Positions 49,094 to 61,080 of a stretch of 64,000 nucleotides of DNA are shown piece by piece; positions within the stretch are counted from its first letter, which is position 1; the number at the start of each line of letters is the position of its first letter. Below the pieces are notes generated by a model. That model worked only from the letters and a program-made list of their open reading frames with translations. It did no database searches and had not been told where the DNA came from. Where the stretch lies: NCBI RefSeq assembly GCF_022201045.2, contig NC_068560.1, positions 30,459,501 to 30,523,500 on the forward strand. Reading direction: 5' to 3'. Source of the stretch: Citrus sinensis. Taxonomy: Eukaryota; Streptophyta; Magnoliopsida; Sapindales; Rutaceae. A program made the position numbers and the translations under genes.

Positions 49094-51768
49094 CTAATTA
49101 ATCTCAAATGTCCAGCCCTTGTTATCTTTAATGAGACCTGTTTGAATTCCGACGAGGGTCGAGTATAGTTCCCGACACACAGATTGAGCTCCCGTTTTGA
49201 ATTCAATTCTGCAGAAACGTAAGCAGTATGTGATCACACAAGTATTATCCACGCTTTTGCTTGATGTTTGTTCTTTAAATGTCATTAGTTAGTTCTTGTA
49301 GTGGCAAGAGAAATTGCAGTCACTGTATGTAATGTAATTGGTTACCTTTTTCCACGATATGTTATGCTGCCTACTGGAGCAACGACTACTGCAGTTCCTG
49401 TGCAAAATACTTCATCAGCCTCCAGCAATTCGTCGACTGGAATTGTACGTTCCTCGACCTGACCCAATTTGAATGTTTTTAGAAGGCATGCACCAAGGAT
49501 ACATAAGATACAAGGTGAATCGATAAAATATGACTGTTGATGAGTAAAAGAAAAGAGATTACCAAATCCTGCTATCAAAACTAGAAATCACCAATTGTGT
49601 AAAATTTTAGAGGAAATAGATGTACAACACGTCAGTTAACGTATGGTTCCAAATAATAAAGGATATCGTACCTGGAAACCATAATCAGAAGCAATTTCAA
49701 TTATGCTTTTCCTAGTAATCCCTGCAAGAATGGTTCCACTTGTAGCAGGAGTGGAAATAATATTGCCCTGAAAAGATTTTAGGATAAACAATGGGAAAAG
49801 AGTGCAACATAAAGCAAAGATATAAGAAATAAGGTCCAGAATTTTGAATTTAACAGTACCTTTAAAATGAAAATGTTACACGAAGATACTTCCTCAAGAT
49901 TTTTCTTATTCACTGAGTCTAGGTACAAGACATCAGAAAATCCTCTGTTTTTGGCTCTGCTTATTGCTTTCAGAACCTACATATATAAAAGCTTAGTTAA
50001 GCTACAACGTAATTTTTTTTTAAAAAAAGTTCACAATTGGCGGCAAACAAGACATCACAGTTTATAAAAAGAAAAACTAGTTCCATAGAAGTTAAATTAA
50101 ACTAATGGCTGGTAAGGTAGTGTTGTGATCATTCAACTTCTTTGCAAAGAGCATGAGAGAGAAGTATTCGCTTACTGGAGCATAGTTAGATATGGCTTTA
50201 ACGCCTCCAGCTCCACCAGGAGTTGCACGGTGAAATTCATCCTCTACGTACAAGTTCAAGGGGGCCAAACCCTCCTAAATCACACAACAGATTAATATTA
50301 ACTCTCCTGTTTAAAATTCAAAGCCGGAGTAAGTTTCATGAGAAAAAGCAGCCACCTTGAAATAGTTACCAACAGGAGAAGCAAATACAAGGAATGTGTA
50401 CTCAGGTGCCGGAGCCAAACCTAATATAGGACCACTTCCGACAAGTAGAGGCCTTATGTACAAAGACCCTTTCCCAGGAGGAGGAACCTGTTAATTTCAA
50501 TTTATTAACTAATCACAAGAAGAAGTGAAACGGGAACCGAAAATCGTTGCAAAGAAAATGTTTTAAAGTTAATTACCCAACGCTTATTGGCAAGAGCAGT
50601 TTGTTTAACAGCGTCAATGAATTGATCAATTGAGGGAGAAGGCATGCACATTCTCTCGGCACCAGTTTGCAAGCGGGTGGCATTTTGATCAGGACGGAAG
50701 AGAATGAGTTGCCCATCTTCCTTTCTGTATGCTTTCATACCTTCAAAGAGTCCCTGTGTAGATATTGTATGGTTAGCTATGTTCTTCTTTTTAAAGAAAA
50801 TTACTAGTTCTAGTTTAAACTTGGCTGAAGTTGTGAATCTAATTTGCCAGAAACCAATTTGTGAAAAACTAATCATGTAAAGTTTCCAATTTGAAAACGG
50901 CTGCAAACTAATCAATTGGGTCATTAAAGCAGGAAATAATGGATCAAGAAAGATATGGAGCTCGCCTGCCCATAATTTAAGACTCCTGAAGAAGGGCTCA
51001 ACTCAATCTTTCCATAGCGACTCAGCCGTCCTTTCTCAAAATAGTCGTTAGAACATTTCATGGTGTACATGTAGTCCGCTGGTGTAAGACCAAAGCCAAG
51101 GTTATCCCAGTCCATATGATCAGCACTCTCATCGTCGCTAAAGAACAAAAGCAAAAATCATAAGGACATTACAGGGAGGGCAAGAGAACAGATACGTACA
51201 CAATTTACAAATAATTCCTTCGCTCCTTGATATCTTACCATTGTTACAAACAGTTCAAGCTATAGGAGTTGTTCAAACCAAGGCACAGAATTCATAAATG
51301 GAGAGCATTACAGATTGAACTCATTCATTTGCATGGTTCGGACATCGAGTGTACATTATTGCTGTTATTTTATAACCAAAGCATTGAAATAATGCTGTAG
51401 AGATGGTTTACATTTATTTGCACTTTTGTAACACACAGTTACCTGTAAGCAGATGGTTCACAAACTTGTTGCAGAGAAGCAGCAGCCTGGGACGTGTATC
51501 TACAGAAATCTCCAGACTACAAAAGTTCAAGAAGGTAAATGTGTTAAGTAACTTCAACTTTAAAAGAAATAAAACGTTGATTGGTTAAATGATTCAAACT
51601 TGACGCAATTTTGAATTATTGACTATTAAGAAGAAACTCCAAGTCCAAGATATCTTGACTAAAGTGAAAAGCCTAACAGCAAACCTTGAGAAAAGCAGAA
51701 CCAACCCGCAAAGATTGACTAAAATTTCGTAAGCATGCGCTTCGAATCATTGTTGCTGGCCTCATCAT
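49094..51768 (-). CDS. BCAT: Branched-chain amino acid aminotransferase, tandem copy 2
   Basis: Ten minus-strand exons (51685-51768, 51443-51516, 50966-51137, 50577-50753, 50356-50487, 50176-50274, 49860-49976, 49672-49767, 49346-49458, 49094-49208) join in frame to 392 residues. Exons 4 to 8 have exactly the same lengths as in copy 1. The same reaction on Leu, Ile and Val is expected. Seen: [49 protein letters not shown] with the PLP lysine at about 239, [26 protein letters not shown] and [15 protein letters not shown]. The N-terminus ([20 protein letters not shown]) is Arg/Ser-rich and amphipathic, typical of a mitochondrial presequence. A second in-frame Met at 7 is also usable. Intron 3 has a GC donor (CAG|GCGAGC). 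Copy 2 keeps all core motifs, so both copies look functional. Confidence 0.94.
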
Positions 51769-53672
51769 TCTTCTGAGAAAAGGTAGCTAGGTAATTGAGC
51801 AATATGAAGTACGGACGGAACAGATTCCCCAATTCCAAAAGAGCTGCTAGCTTGCGTATATGGAAAGTGCACGAAATGAAATCAATTTATAGTGGGCTAG
51901 ACGTATAGGAAATGACACGTAACTACCCAGGAGCCAGGATTGACTTAAGTAATTAAATGAGAGATGTGCTGTTCATCTTTATAAGGGGCTTTTATGAATG
52001 TACGTGGACTTGGTCTTGCCTGGAGATTCAACGTCAGAAATAATCCAAGAAAAATCCTTTCAAAATGTGGCAAGAAAAGTGAAGTCCACACGCAGCTGTC
52101 CCCTCGAGCTTATTTTGATTTCTCGCCAACTTGATCGTGGTAGTGAATTATCAAGTGGTGGAAACCCGAACGCAGCCAACTATTTTTAGTCAGCATCGAC
52201 CACAAGTTCAGGGGAAGAAAAAGAAAATACGAAATGAATTTTATGGCCACGCAGAAGATTTATTTTGAGAAATTTACCAAGATCCCTTGCTAAAAGCTTA
52301 AGGGGGGAAAAAATTAAAGAGAAAGGCTACCCGTCCCACAAGTTTATTGGCCATAAGCTGGCAATCAATTACCAATAAAGAGAGAGTAATGCAAGGAAGC
52401 CTAAATAGATATAGATTGCACCATGATATTGATCATGATAAGATATCACGTCGACAAGGCAAGTTAGGATACCATCTACATCAATAATTCGTCTTCATGT
52501 GCACTGTTGGATCAGTACGAAAAATGATGTGATAATTCTACAGTGACGGTCACCGGCTTTCAATTTTGAGTTTTTTTTTTCCCTTAATTTTATGAACCGT
52601 TGTAAATTTTCTAATATAGATCCCATGCAATCATACCTGTTTGTCGACGTTGGTCTGAACTCTGAAGGCCTAAGCACAAATTGGGCCCAGAGATAGGCCC
52701 AGTGAGAAAGAGAGTCGTTTTCCTTGGGTCTTCAAGATATTTGCATGTAGCCTAAATGACAATTAATTTGTTGCAAGCATGCATTTGACTCAATAATAGA
52801 GAGAGGCTCAATGATAACTTTTTTCTCTCTCTTTCTTTTTTCTTTTGGTTTATATGACTACTAATTTAATAGGTAGGATGTCAATTAATTTGTTCTTCGT
52901 GCCAAAGTGCATTGGTCGTCGGTTATTAAATGCCCTGTTCAATAATCAAACTTTACGAAGTATATGCTAATTGATTTGATTGGTAAAATTTTGATTTTGT
53001 GAAATTATTTATCAATTAAGAGCACAGATTATAGATATAATGTTTAGAGCAGAATTTTATTTAATCTGAAGTATTTACAAATAAAGAGATAAGTCCTCCT
53101 CTTATAGTAACATAACCATACAAATGAAGTAAATGATTAGTAAATGGATACATCATCAGTGATAAGTTCTTATGAGATAGTGGAGAAGAGATGAAGAATT
53201 ATTCGGTCAAGAGACAAAAGATTATTTTGATGAACATCCATAAAATTATAATTATTTCATAACAAATTTGAAAATCCTCATCCAAAGAATATAATTTTCA
53301 GTTATGCTACTTAAAAAAAAAAAAGCAAGGTCATTAATTAAGAAAATTGTTCTAATTTCTTAATTGCGAGCGTGCAATCAAATGGTAGTAGAACTTATCG
53401 GAATGAAGATCCGGACATGAATAGTTAGGGACGCTGGGTGTTTGCCAATCCTCCTATCGTTATTGACTTCTTCAGCAATATAGGATTGGATTCTCTTTGG
53501 ACTTAATTTTGAATTCACATATTTGTAAGTATATAATTAGGGTTTGAATTCATAACTGAGCTAACTTTTTTCTTTTTCTTTTTTAAAAATCATATATTAC
53601 TATACATGCATGTGTGGCAGAATATTAGAAGAGTTAAGAATACTCAACACTAGATCCATATTAAATATAATT
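51769..53672. other. Intergenic region upstream of BCAT copy 2
   Basis: The 51769-51900 part is the BCAT promoter. The remainder is AT-rich, with no gene recognised; the 60-63 codon open frames at 51998 and 52495 lack any family signal. Confidence 0.5.
51885..51892 (-). promoter_or_regulatory. TATA box of BCAT copy 2
   Basis: CTATAAAT on the minus strand, about 120 bases upstream of the start codon at 51768, close to the plant consensus. Confidence 0.6.
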
Positions 53673-53928
53673 AAAGATTTATGCAATACACCAACAAAGT
53701 GTTGGCTCCACTGGCAATGGAGTCCCCTTAAGTGGCTTGATTGGGTTTGCTCCCCAGTTTGAGTCGCAGGGAAGTCGCCTTTGTTGGGAGAACCTGTGCC
53801 TCTCGGTTCGAGCGGTGACTTCTAGTCTGGGTTGTGGTACGAGCTTAAAGGTGATTCCCACAGTTGGGGCCCTCCCCAGGATACCTCGTGGTCAAAACCA
53901 AAAAAAAAAAAAAAGATTTATGCAATAC
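53673..53928 (+). mobile_element. SINE with 17-bp target-site duplication
   Basis: AAAGATTTATGCAATAC occurs at 53673-53689 and 53912-53928, flanking an insert of about 222 bases that ends in an A run. Near its start TGGCTCCACTGG resembles a pol III A box, and GTTTGAGTCGC (about 53757) or GGTTCGAGCGG (about 53810) a B box. The GTTGGCTCCACTGG..ATGGAG start recalls plant Au-type, tRNA-derived SINEs. High GC compared with its surroundings and exact flanks point to a fairly young insertion. Confidence 0.8.
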
Positions 53929-54381
53929 TCTTTATTCATTCACCGTTAGGCATATGTGTATAACTATTATTAGACATATTTGTATCACTATTATCCTAGT
54001 TGATTGAAACATATGTGTGACGAGAAAATCATGTAAATACGAGATTGCTAGATTTTCCGAAATCCAATGTTTTTTTGTTCATCAAATCATAGATTCTTTA
54101 ATTAGTACAGAAAATAATAACACAATATAGAGGGTAGCTGCTTCCCAGAACCAACAACAATATTAAACTGAATCAACATCAATAACCTTTGAATTTCTTA
54201 AAGAAAAAGGATCAAATAATCCATTCACAAACATCTTTTTAAAATTTAGCGGATTACATTTGGACATGAGATAGAGAGTCTATGCGCGAATCAACTAAAC
54301 TAGTTCAAAACAAATATATGTACATACAAGAGAGAAGCCACGAACAAAAATAACAGTGTTTTGGCCCGTGAATGTATAAAG
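53929..54381. other. 3' flank of the HD-Zip gene
   Basis: No gene seen. The part nearest 54382 is the probable 3' UTR of the minus-strand HD-Zip gene. Confidence 0.5.
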
Positions 54382-55376
54382 CTAGCAAAATGCAGATGGG
54401 TGGGTGAAAGAATTGTAAAGATGCTTTGATCCAAAAGTGAAAGAACTTCTACTAGTACTGGAGCCATCACCGTCACCATAACCATCACCATAAACATCAC
54501 GGCCATCGCCACCGTCAAGCTTCTCATCACAAGATGGGCATACGGTAAGAGTGGGAGCAGGAAGCTTCATATAAAGAGGTGCCCCTGATAATTTCATTGA
54601 TTTAAGCTCTTGCACCTCCCTCTGCAACCTCTTATTTTCGTCCTTAAGTTTCTCACAACATCTCTTCAGTAACTCACATTCTACTTCTGTCTGCTTCAAC
54701 TTACTCCTACACAATAAGGAGAACAAATTAAGGACATGAGAATATATACGAACCACTTCAAAAGAGCACGCATGTATAATATGATTTGCAAACCAATTTA
54801 AGGAACCTGGCTCTTCTGTTCTGGAACCAAACTTCTACTTGCCGCGGCCTTAGATTTAACTTTTCTGCTAGACCTTGCTTTTGCTTCTAAAATACACATG
54901 ATAAGAAAAATCGGTATATATAAATATAAAATTAATAAAACTTTTAATAATATTAACTAATTAATTAATCAAGAGAAAAGGAAAGATGGTATACTTACGG
55001 GGCTGAGAGTGCTGTGCTCTTTGAAGGTATCTTCTAAAGTTGCGAACTGTTGTTTGGTAAGTCTGAGTTTCTTCCTCGGACTGCCGCCTTCGTCTTCATG
55101 ATGATCCCTAATTCCCTTTGAATTAGAAATTGATGATAATGCACTCATACTCATACTCATACAAGAAGCCTGTTGGAGCACATCGGTGGATTCCTTCTCT
55201 TTTGTAGCTGATTTCAACGTATTTTCCGATCGGCGCCCTAACGTAAGAGATGGTAACAATTGATCGTCTTTCAAGATTAGTTTCTTACCATTCTTTTTTT
55301 GATGATCATGATCATCAGATTGTGGCAGTGCCCCTTGGATCCCGAGACCAAGACATGTACTATCATCAAACTCCAT
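54382..55376 (-). CDS. HD-Zip class II homeodomain-leucine zipper transcription factor
   Basis: Three minus-strand exons (54999-55376, 54807-54886, 54382-54706) join in frame to 260 residues. The homeodomain starts at about 101 ([10 protein letters not shown]) and includes the recognition helix [15 protein letters not shown] (139-153). The directly attached leucine zipper has leucines at 166, 173, 180 and 187. CPSC at 209-212 is the redox-sensing CPSCE-type motif that defines class II, here followed by Asp instead of Glu. Class II members are nuclear, bind CAATNATTG-type sites as dimers and mostly repress, often in shade and auxin responses. The N-terminus has LGLGI and LPSLTLG, possible EAR-like repressor motifs. 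The tail is an unusual GDG repeat ([18 protein letters not shown]). Introns interrupt the homeodomain twice. It lies nearest HAT22/HAT14-type proteins; the orthologue is uncertain. Confidence 0.93.
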
Positions 55377-57313
55377 TAATTGTGCTCAAGAATTAATATT
55401 ATTGATGACTTGCGATCGATGGTACTGTTGATACGGGGCGAAGAAGAGTGTGAAGAGGCCTTCTTGGGGAAGATAATATGATTAGTCGAAGGAATTAATA
55501 AGGATGAGTAGAGTTGGGAAAATTCCCACTTATTTCCCCCTCTTAGGGTTGACTATTTGAAACAGATTCTTTTTTAAGTGTACAAAATACAATGTATAAA
55601 AACAGAAATGGTGGCATACTTGGAATTAATTGGAAAATGGATGTCTAGGGCAACATATATAGGAAGAATAATTCGTTCATTTTTACCTTCATTCTACAGG
55701 CGCCTTTTTTTTCTTTAAAGTTTGAATGGAGATGAAAGGTTTCACCCATCAAACACCAACTCTCATTCCATATTATCACTCCAGCTATTACGAAACACAT
55801 TTACATTCAATCGAGCTACCAGCTACGCACAGGTGGAATTTTACATTCATTGTTCCTTCAACAAAGATTGTATTCGCTTTATCTGTGTGTGTTTGTGTTG
55901 GCAATAGCAGCATACAGACGACATACACAAACACATATCCAACTTTGTGGGTTTGTTGATCAGATGACATACTTATAGAGTTGATAAGGACGGTGCTGAT
56001 TAATGATGAATTTAGTCATTTAGAGGGAGGAGACAACATTTCATAAGTGTCAATGAAGACTCATCTATTAGATGCTTGCACATGTACGTTAGTGTAACGC
56101 CAAGTCGGAAACCACTCAAACGTCCCCCACTACTAGTTAAATGCATGTGTTGCTTTCAATTAATCTCGAAATATGGACTTTAGTTATATGTTAATAATGC
56201 TACTTTGGGGTGTGTGTGTGCACACTCTTGAATTGAAGATTGTGTGTTGTGTCCTTCAATTGATAAAAAATTTTAGAGAATACTGATCTTTTAACTTACA
56301 ATAACAAGTATTTATAAATATGTTAAAGTTATAACCAACTCTTAAATTACATGCACGACCTTAAAGATCCACATGATTGCATGCATCATGCCCTATATAT
56401 ATACTTCGCAATCAGATTAATGACAAATTTTTAACTACAATAAATTAAGAATCTCAACTTTTATCTAAGTATTTAAATTTTAATAGATGGGATCGCTTAC
56501 ATGTAATTGCCGTAATTGCCATATCTTCTTAGTCATTAATATTTATTAATTTTTCATAAATTATAACTTTTTATATATGAATCATATATAATAATTTCCC
56601 TTAAGTTGTTCAGTTATGCTACCAAGCACATATTTTACCTACTCTTAACTATTTAATTGCATCAACTATCTATCTTGGAAGTTTCATTTTTGGATTTTCT
56701 TGTGAAAAACATTAGTGATGGGATATGAAAACCAATGTGGTATTATCAATCCACCGACGAATCTATAAATTCATCAATGCTTACCTTATGTGGGTCATGG
56801 TCGACAATTTTATAGGGATAAGACATCTAACCGTAATACAAAAAGTTTTTATATATTTAATTTGGTTGATTTTTCATTAACAAACGCATAGAGTTCATTT
56901 TAGAGAAAAAAAAAGAAAAGAAAAAAAAAACAGATAGAGATTTAATATGTGAAAATTATTTATCAGATGATTAGGTCATGAAATCTCCAGCATTAAGATA
57001 GCATTATCCGAGCCTTCATCGTCAAAGCGGAGAATAGATATTATAAAATACTAAATGATATACGTGATCCAAGGGATGATTAGGAATAATTATGCATGGC
57101 AATTCAAAATAATAAACTAATTTTCCTTAACCTAATTAATTAATACTAACTAATACGACAAAGCAAAGATTTTTATTTTTATTTTTTTAAAGAGTTTATA
57201 AAAAAGATTCCTAAAATAATGGCATACATGGCGCGTGATTCCAAAACTTAAATTAATTGATCTTTCTTTTAGAACTCTCGTGAAGGAAAGACGAGACAAA
57301 GAGTAACATGTAT
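55377..57313. other. HD-Zip upstream region and intergenic DNA
   Basis: A TATA-like CTATATATG on the minus strand (55654-55662) lies about 280 bases before the HD-Zip start and could be its promoter. Further out the DNA is AT-rich with A/T homopolymers; no gene is recognised. Confidence 0.45.
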
Positions 57314-57500
57314 ATAGATACTAGGGGTGTTCAGAATCCAATCTGATCGGCTCAATCCATTCGATCCGCTCAATTCGATCCGTATAAATCCGATCCGTGA
57401 ATTAATTAATTGGATATGGATTGAAAATTTAAAAATCCGCACTCGATGGATTTGATATACATTTACTTCTGTAAATCTATAGAAATCCGTGAATCCGCCA

Positions 57501-57521
57501 ATATATATATATATATATATA
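57501..57521. repeat. (AT)n microsatellite inside the hAT element
   Basis: About ten perfect AT units in the left arm of the 57322-58679 transposon. Confidence 0.9.
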
Positions 57522-57879
57522 AAATTAAAAAAAATATTATAAATTTAATTAAAAAAAATTATAAATGTGACATTACACATTTACATAAGCACTATAATAT
57601 ATCTTAGTCATTACTTAATAATAATATAAAATGAAAAATAATTAAATAATCAAATATACAAATATAACTTGTAAAAATTGTAAAACAAAATAAAAGTAAA
57701 GTCACACGCACTAGCAAAAGTAAAGTAACATAATGCCAAGTCACCAACAATTTGCAAAGTCACCCAAAAGCAAAGTAACATGACGCCAAGTCACCAATAA
57801 TTTGCAAACAAAAAACCCTAAGCTTTCCCGCCGTCACACACAGTAGCAACACGCAATACTGGTTGGATACACTCTCAAC

Positions 57880-58080
57880 ACGGATTTGAAGGACGTCGGC
57901 CGCGCGATTTCAGCGAGAGCAAGCCATCTTTTTTCCCAAGTCCATCGAGCCACTTCACATTCATTGGTTCCAGTTGAACAATTTCACTATCACAACCTTC
58001 AAGATCGCCACCCGTACGGCTTCTCCTGGTTCCCATCGTGGACGGCTCCGTAATCACCACTTTTCGACAGGCTCAACAGC
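57880..58080 (-). other. GC-rich insert inside the hAT element, possible captured gene fragment
   Basis: A 61-codon minus-strand open frame with normal protein-like composition (including TGGDLEGCDSEIVQLEPMNV) sits in an otherwise AT-rich transposon. Base composition differs sharply from both arms. I do not recognise the source. Confidence 0.3.
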
Positions 58081-58687
58081 CCTGATGAAGGATCAGACTG
58101 TGTTTGGTTTCCGAAACTTCGTCATTTCAATTAATTGTGGCTTTATTTGAACAATTAATTTCGGTGTTATATTAACATATTATTGTAACTTTATTTGAAC
58201 AATTAAGCTTGGTCTGTTATATTTTGAAACCTTGAACGTATTATTATAGCTTTATTTGAATAATTAGTCTCGATGTGTTATATTTTGAAACTTTAAATGT
58301 ATTATTTTAGCTTTATTTAAATAATTAATTAATTTAAATTTTATTCAATTTTAAATTTAATTGGTAGCAAATTTATTTTTATATTAGTTTTTTTTATTTC
58401 ATTAGTTGGAGAGAACTAAAAATTTTTAATTCAAAAACTAATGCGCAAAATGGTGGATTGGATATAGATTGAGTCAAATCCGCATCTGATCCGCAGACGT
58501 ATGGATTTGATATGGATTGAGTCAAATCCGCATCTGATCCGCAGGATGTATGGATTGGATTTGGATTGAATTTTATCAATCCGTTGATTGAATTGGATTG
58601 AAAAATTATAATCCGCAAAATCATGGATCAGATATGAATTGATGTCCAATCCGTAAAATCCGATCCGCGAACACCCCTAATAGATAC

Positions 58688-59929
58688 CGTAAAGTCTCTA
58701 ATAATTAATACTTATTATCCTCTCTTGTATATTAAATTAATAATTTTGGTAAATTAATAAGATACTACTTTTTTTAAAAGATAAGGTTTAAATGTTAAGT
58801 TTTTATCAAGAACTGAACCAATACTTGTTAGATAAGATAAATAAAATAATAAAAATTTAAAATATTTCTATCCATTGATTTAGGGCTCAACAAAAACTTA
58901 GCTCAGCACTAGATTCTTTTTTTTTTTTGAAACATTTATACAACTCTATGGTTTCATTCATATTATAAATTAATAATTTGTCAAATTTACAAATATTACT
59001 GCTATGATATTTTGTTAAATAAAATATAACTCTATTTTTATTTATTTTTTCTTAAAATTTAAATATAATTGGATCTCAATTCTAATTATTCTTATTGAAT
59101 CTAAAAGTTATAGGATCGAATTCTGAAATTACAATAATTTTGAATTTATTTTTGGGTTAATTTGATGTTTATTTAGTGGATTAATTCGTGTTTAATTGAT
59201 TAGATTGGTAAAGTATAATAAATATTTAGTTGATTAAATATATATTCATTGAATTGTATATACAATCTATAAATTAATAAACTATCAATTAATTACTATC
59301 TTTTTAAATTAATTGATTTTATATGGTCCCTACACTATTAATTTATAGAAAATCAAAAGCATTTAATTCCTTTAACACTTCCACCATGTGTTTTTTTTGT
59401 TTTAAGTTTTTTTTTTCCAATGCTATAGCAAGATATTTTGAACTCACTCGTGGGTTATTCGTTTAGCTCTGATATCATGTAAAAACCTATAAACTTTTAT
59501 CATACACAAAAGTTCACTAAAAAATTAAGAGTTCCCTTGTGTTTATGAGAAAGTGTAGTACCAGATTAATTCCCTTAGCAGACGTACATTTTATCGAAGC
59601 TTAATTCTCAATTCGCAGTCAGGTGGGATAACTGGTAATTCTCTTGACAACGTGGAACCCACAAATGATTTGACATGATGGAGCATTCGATTCTAAAGGG
59701 ATTATGATTTGGATCAGAGAATTGTAGCAACAAAACAGTGGTAATAATGTTGGGGATAAGGTTTCAGCTGTCTTGCGGCCTTTTTAGGGCTTGGGCGACC
59801 AGTGAGAAGGTGAGAAGGTGCCTTTTTGTTTGTTTTTTCCTTTACATATATACCAACCGCCCATATCTACGAAGCCACCACTTTTGTCTGCAGCATCATC
59901 ATTAATCAAAATCTATATCTTCCGCTAAT

Positions 59930-59965
<36 letters not shown>

Positions 59966-60900
59966 CCATGACGTATATGTGATTTTTTATTCTAATGATC
60001 CTCATAATTAAACCTCTGTTAGCAAGAATAATGTACTCTGTAATTTATCACAGAGAAAGAAAGGTAGAAAAATTTACATGTAGCAACAAAATGTCAAACC
60101 ATGAATATTGAAAAGGGTGTATCTTTTCTCTATTTTCATTAGGCATAGAGTACGCTCGGACAGACAAGTGAAGGTAGAAAAGCTCAATCATGCACCCACT
60201 TGGGCTTGTCTCATTGTCTCTCTTGGAGTAAATGTTTAATAAATATATCATATATGTAGGTCCAAATATTGAGATTAATGAAGAATCATGCTTAATAGAT
60301 CTTATAATGGACGTGGATTAAAAGCTGGTCGATAGTAGTTAGTTAAGAGAAACCGAAGCATGCCAGCCCCCACCTGATCAATCTACATCAACATTACAGC
60401 GGGTTTCCTTGTGGATATACGTTACACTGGATCCCAAACTCGTTAGAGACTATAGGATGGAATAGAAAATGTTACCAAATGGATTCTTCCCACATTCCAA
60501 TGAGTGGGCTTGCCACAAACCTAAACATTGAACATTGAGAGTTTCTGCAACATACGTTAACCAATACAATCTATTGAATTACTATTGATATATTGTCCAC
60601 TAAAATTTTCTTGAGTGTTGGAATTGTCTTCTTTTTACTTGACAACCGACGAACTAACAAAGTTACACATTATACTATTAAATATATATAATCGTTTTCT
60701 AATAAGGACAACGTCATCTTAATAAAGTGATGATGTCAGTATAAAAATAAAAGAAAAAAACAGATTTCAATATATTAAGAGACAAATAAAACATAATTTT
60801 TAATGTATTGAAATATGTATTTTTTTAAATTTCAGTGACAGTCTTATTTTAACAAAATGAGGATGTTCTCACTAGAGAAAAACTCTATATATGTATGTAT
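58688..60900. other. AT-rich intergenic DNA
   Basis: No gene recognised. It includes a GA-repeat at 59934-59960 and an AT-rich MITE-like stretch near 60742-60870 (ACATAATTTTTAATGTATTG). Confidence 0.5.
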
Positions 60901-60904
60901 GAAA

Positions 60905-61080
60905 TGGGGGTATTCAGAATCCAATATGCTCAATTCATAAAAATTAGATCTAACTTTATTCAAACTAGTGGGTTGGTAAATTGGATGAGATTGAAGACAT
61001 TTTGAAATCTGTAGGATAATGTGAATCATAAAATCTCATCGGATCTCCTCCTAGTGCTCAATATGAATCAACACCCTCTT
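60905..61080. mobile_element. Decayed hAT relative
   Basis: GGGGGTATTCAGAATCCAAT at its left end matches the left end of the 57322 element (AGGGGTGTTCAGAATCCAAT) with few changes, followed by similar CTCAATTC and AAATCTGTAGG text. The right end (ATATGAATCAACACCCTC) recalls the right terminus with decay. It is only about 175 bp. Confidence 0.45.

Larger units (their letters stand above)
57314..58687. mobile_element. Complete non-autonomous hAT transposon, 1358 bp
   Basis: The element 57322-58679 has perfect 11-bp terminal inverted repeats (TAGGGGTGTTC / GAACACCCCTA) and an exact 8-bp target-site duplication, ATAGATAC (57314-57321 and 58680-58687), both diagnostic of hAT. Subterminal regions are dense in GATCCG, ATGGATT and AATCCGCA motifs on both sides, including two tandem units of about 49 bp at 58453-58550, as expected for transposase-binding repeats. 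There is no transposase frame. The interior contains a short repeated stretch (CCAAGTCACCAA..AATTTGCAAA) near 57733-57810 and a GC-richer block (57880-58080) that may be captured DNA. Confidence 0.9.

Noticed and set aside
53757..53822. tRNA gene
   Set aside because: The GGTTCGA and GTTTGAGTC motifs belong to the A-tailed SINE; no cloverleaf with paired acceptor stem can be drawn.
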